64,000 nt of DNA from Hansfordia pulvinata (lineage: Eukaryota > Ascomycota > Sordariomycetes > Xylariales): contig BJKQ01000010.1 in the NCBI GenBank assembly GCA_006538405.1, forward strand, positions 744,001 to 808,000, given 5' to 3'. The notes beneath the pieces were generated by a model that had not been told where the DNA came from, did no database searches, and saw only the letters and a program-made list of their open reading frames with translations. The position numbers were made by a program, and so were the translations under genes. Below, piece by piece: positions 60,819-64,000 of this stretch; positions within the stretch are counted from its first letter, which is position 1; each line of letters opens with the position of its first letter.

Positions 60819-63800
60819 TAACCCTTCCCCTCCATCCGAGGGAAGCCCGCGACCGGCGGTGTGAGAGTCGATTTGCTGGGAGGGACGGAATGGTGGTTCC
60901 GACAGTCAGGTCCGCCGACGCATCGCGATAGACGTGCAGCCACAGCCTACAGCAGCCGTGCAGCCCTCTCGCGCCCCTCCCTCCCCGTCCGCGTGGCACT
61001 CGCTTCCAGGGCTAATGTGCACACCATCGACTGATGAATTGATGCTTACGGGGCCGGCCTGTGCTCGGTTGGAGATCGATCGAAGAACAGCAAGGCCTAG
61101 TTCGTCTCATCAGCCCTTGTTCTTGGATCGTTTTATTTTTTCTTCCCTCATTGGCGAGTCGCGGCCTGCCTCGACCACGCGCGTTCGTGCGGAAGCAGTC
61201 ATCAGTCGGCTGCTCCAGAAAATCCCGGGTGCCCCAGAAAAACCTGGCTGCTCGGCCCGGCAAGAGCTTCCTGACTCGCGGCGATCGGAACAATTTGGCT
61301 GCCAGCAGAGAGTAAGCCACGACAGATTGACACGGGCCAGACACCGCCCACGGCGGGTAGCGCGTTGAGGCTGAACCGTGATTGGTGTTGGGGTATCGCT
61401 CCTCGATAGCGCTCAGGGATTCGGGGTCATGTCCGCCCAGACGGCTGGGATGGGCGGAGTCTGCTCACCGCGGCCGCTCACCGTGACCCCGATCCTTCTC
61501 CATCCGTGCGCCCGTGTCCTGGCACCGCGCGCGTGATCGCTGGTCCAGCGCGGGTGTGCCGCGAGGTCAACACGAGCCGTCTCTGCCTGCCCCGACTCCC
61601 TCCCTCGATGACGGCTGGGGAAAGTATACTCGTGCTGCCAGCGCAGCCCGGGATGCGGGCAGAACCGGCGGGGGCCCGGTGCCGCCGATCGACATTGGAT
61701 GAACCCGCACGGCTCCCGAGGCTTGTCTCCCGTGACCTCCCAGCCTTCCATAATCGTCATGATTAGCGTACCCGCCTGGCCCGTCGTCTCTGCTGTTCTT
61801 CGGTCCGAAAGAGGCGATTCGTAGGTGCTCGTACGCAAGAGTGTAGCCTTCTTGGCGGGCGCGGCGGGCACCGGTCCAGTCGTAAGCATGCGTGCGATTT
61901 CCTCCGTCCGCGTACGAGCACACTAAATAACTCGTACGGATTCACACCAGCAGCAAGGGTTCCAAGCCCAGCCGAGAGGAACAGACAGGCCCATCGGCGT
62001 CAAGGCAGGGGTTGGGCCAATCTGCTCTCCATAACGCGCGCCCTTGGCCGCATGGGGCGCTCGAAAACGCCTCGGCGGCCGGTAGGCAAGCCACAGAAGC
62101 CAATGCGAGACCGGGCCTTGGGAACGATATGCTTGGGGATGCACAAACTGGCGGGCCACTGGCTGGTGATCCGACCGCGCGGTCCCAATGCTAGCCAGCC
62201 GTGGGCACCATCAGCAGCGCTGCCCCGAACCGCAGTCAGGCAGGCCCTAACTAATCCCCTGCGAGAAGGTGGCAGTCGGTGCCGGTGGCCTACTCGTATG
62301 AGTACTCCGTACTCGCAAGGGCACGGTCTGTCGGTACCCGGGCGTGCACCGTCTGCCTGGCGAGTGGCTGACTGTGCAATGGTTGCATCCTAGTAAGTGC
62401 GTGCATCCCTGTCTGGAGATTTAAGCTTAAGCTTGTCGTGTGGCCGCCTTATCGTCGAGACGCCCCGGGGCGGCCGGAAGGATTCCAACAAGTGAAGAAG
62501 CCCCAGACACCATGTACTCGTACGAGTCCTCCCACCCAGCCCTAACAACAGCCATTGTTTGTCATGCCCCATGCTGACCATTCATTGGGCGGCGACCCAC
62601 TCTCACACTCGACCTGCGAGGCGGTATTATAAGTCACCAGGCTACCATGTCCAGTCGTGAGATCTTGGTAGTCAGCAGGCTCCTCCATCGCGGCTACCGC
62701 CGTCCTGATGCCCGAAAGGGGCTTCGCGGAAGAGACCCCTTTTTTTCCCACCAAAATCAACCCTCATTTCTGGCACATCGCGGCGTCGTATCGTCGAGAG
62801 TCTCCCACATATGTCGCTCGTGTCTCACTGTGCGTTTCTTGAAGATGTCCGTCAAGTGTCTTGCAAGGATATGGTCGCGGCTTTCCGTTGGCATTGCAGC
62901 TGCGGCTGGGAGCTTCCCACTCACACCTGCGTATCCTGCATTGGCGTGGCTTAGTGAACGGAGATAACAGAGTCTGGTTGGGTGGCTCGTGTCTTGGATG
63001 GCCGCCGCCCGTTCAAGCCCCTGCTCACAACCTGTCAGGACCTGTCTGGCTGTGTGTTTTGCACGTGTGTATTGACATGGGTATGGTTCGTGCAACGCCC
63101 CCTACAGGCATGGGTGAGTGCTCAGCCGCCGTCTACTCGTATGCACGAACCTCGATCGGGGCTTTCGCAATCAGCTCGAAATTGTCGTGGAGCTCATAAA
63201 TGACTGTGCGCACGCAGTCTCTATACCGCGGCAGGTGATTGCCCCTGGCTACCAGCCTCCGGGATGCAAGTCTGGGTTCGGCCCACGAGGCCGCTCAAGC
63301 AACCGGGAAACGGACTTTGGTTTCCTGTTTCCAATCTTCATATCTGTCTCTGGAGTTGAGGTGGGGGATGGGTGTGACTGGCTTGTCAGATGGCCGCCAC
63401 AGGTGACGACCATTGCTCCCATCCCAGTCCAGCCACCCGGCGCATCGGGCTTCGATGGCATCCTCGTATCCCACAAAACTGTGGACTCTGTACCCTGTTG
63501 GCGGGTAGGCGGGTAGCCTCCTCTTGTGGCCATCCAACGAGCCGTCTTTTAGTGGCTGTGCCGTGTGCATGGATGCCTGGTGCCATTCGCATCCGCCTCC
63601 AGTTCGGAAACCCGGCCTGAAGCCGCGGACTCGGTTGCCGCGCGAAGATTTGATCCAAGTTGGCTGTTCAAGGCGTGGCTCCAAGACACCCAATAGCCAT
63701 GGCAAGGCCTGCCGCGCCCGCTCGTGACACGTTGCCATCCGCGTCGACACAACCATCAGGCAGGCAGGCCGGGCTCAGGGTCAGCGTTCAGATTACTCCA

Positions 63801-64000
63801 CGGCCCGGACGGCCCCGAGATGAGTTGGGGAAGTCCATTGACGATCCATCCGGGGCTGCCCATATTGTCGGGCTCGAGCACGCGTACCAGTCACGAGCCA
63901 AGATGCTACTCGTACATGGTTTGGTCTCCAGTCATATTGTTCTGATACGGGTTGGCCCCTTTGGTGACGGCTTGTAGGGCGTTCCGGAGATGCTGCAAAA

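Overview
The window is nuclear DNA of a filamentous ascomycete. The signs are short GT-AG introns with CTAAC/CTGAC-type branch sequences, strongly C/G-biased third codon positions, N-terminal signal peptides, and typical fungal gene families. Dispersed TACTCGTA and TACC-type intergenic motifs suggest Sordariomycetes, possibly Hypocreales; that placement is inference. I recognise 14 protein-coding genes. I see no rRNA, tRNA, CRISPR array, intact transposon or biosynthetic cluster.

Layout. 0-1 kb: 5' half of a fatty-acyl desaturase gene (minus), cut by the window edge, with a probable 12-nt micro-exon. 5.6-7.8 kb: eIF2A (plus). 11.8-15.7 kb: FucP-type sugar transporter (plus), preceded by a G-poor, TCTGC-rich leader. 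16.5-18.4 kb: CCT7 chaperonin subunit (minus). 19.4-21.5 kb: GNAT plus H2C2 zinc-finger protein resembling Spt10 (minus). 26-27 kb and 32.4-34 kb: two unrecognised secreted proteins separated by 5.3 kb without a gene. 35-36.4 kb: mitochondrial ribosomal protein uS2m (minus). 37.1-39.6 kb: CBS/PB1-domain tail-anchored protein (minus). 42.9-45.1 kb: fungal protein of unknown function (plus). 48.1-48.5 kb: small secreted protein with a Kex2-like site (plus). 51.2-57.0 kb: three plus-strand genes in a row: an NAD(P)-binding Rossmann protein, a pyroglutamyl-peptidase and a mitochondrial asparaginyl-tRNA synthetase. 57-64 kb: no gene, but rich in simple repeats and TACTCGTA motifs.

How the genes relate. 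Most are unlinked housekeeping genes: translation initiation, protein folding, mitochondrial translation (uS2m and AsnRS), lipid desaturation and transcription. The three secreted-protein genes sit in the gene-sparse stretches, and each has a TATA box about 170-215 bp upstream of its ATG.

The main anomaly is recurrent. At least seven of the GC-richest coding places (and up to nine) are out of frame by exactly one base, always at a C or G run, and always repaired by one extra C/G. This looks like consensus under-calling rather than widespread gene death, and it affects how seven of the gene models should be read. I saw no new defence, mobile or biosynthetic system. The most unusual items are the frameshift series, the desaturase micro-exon, the G-poor leader and the octamer cluster.
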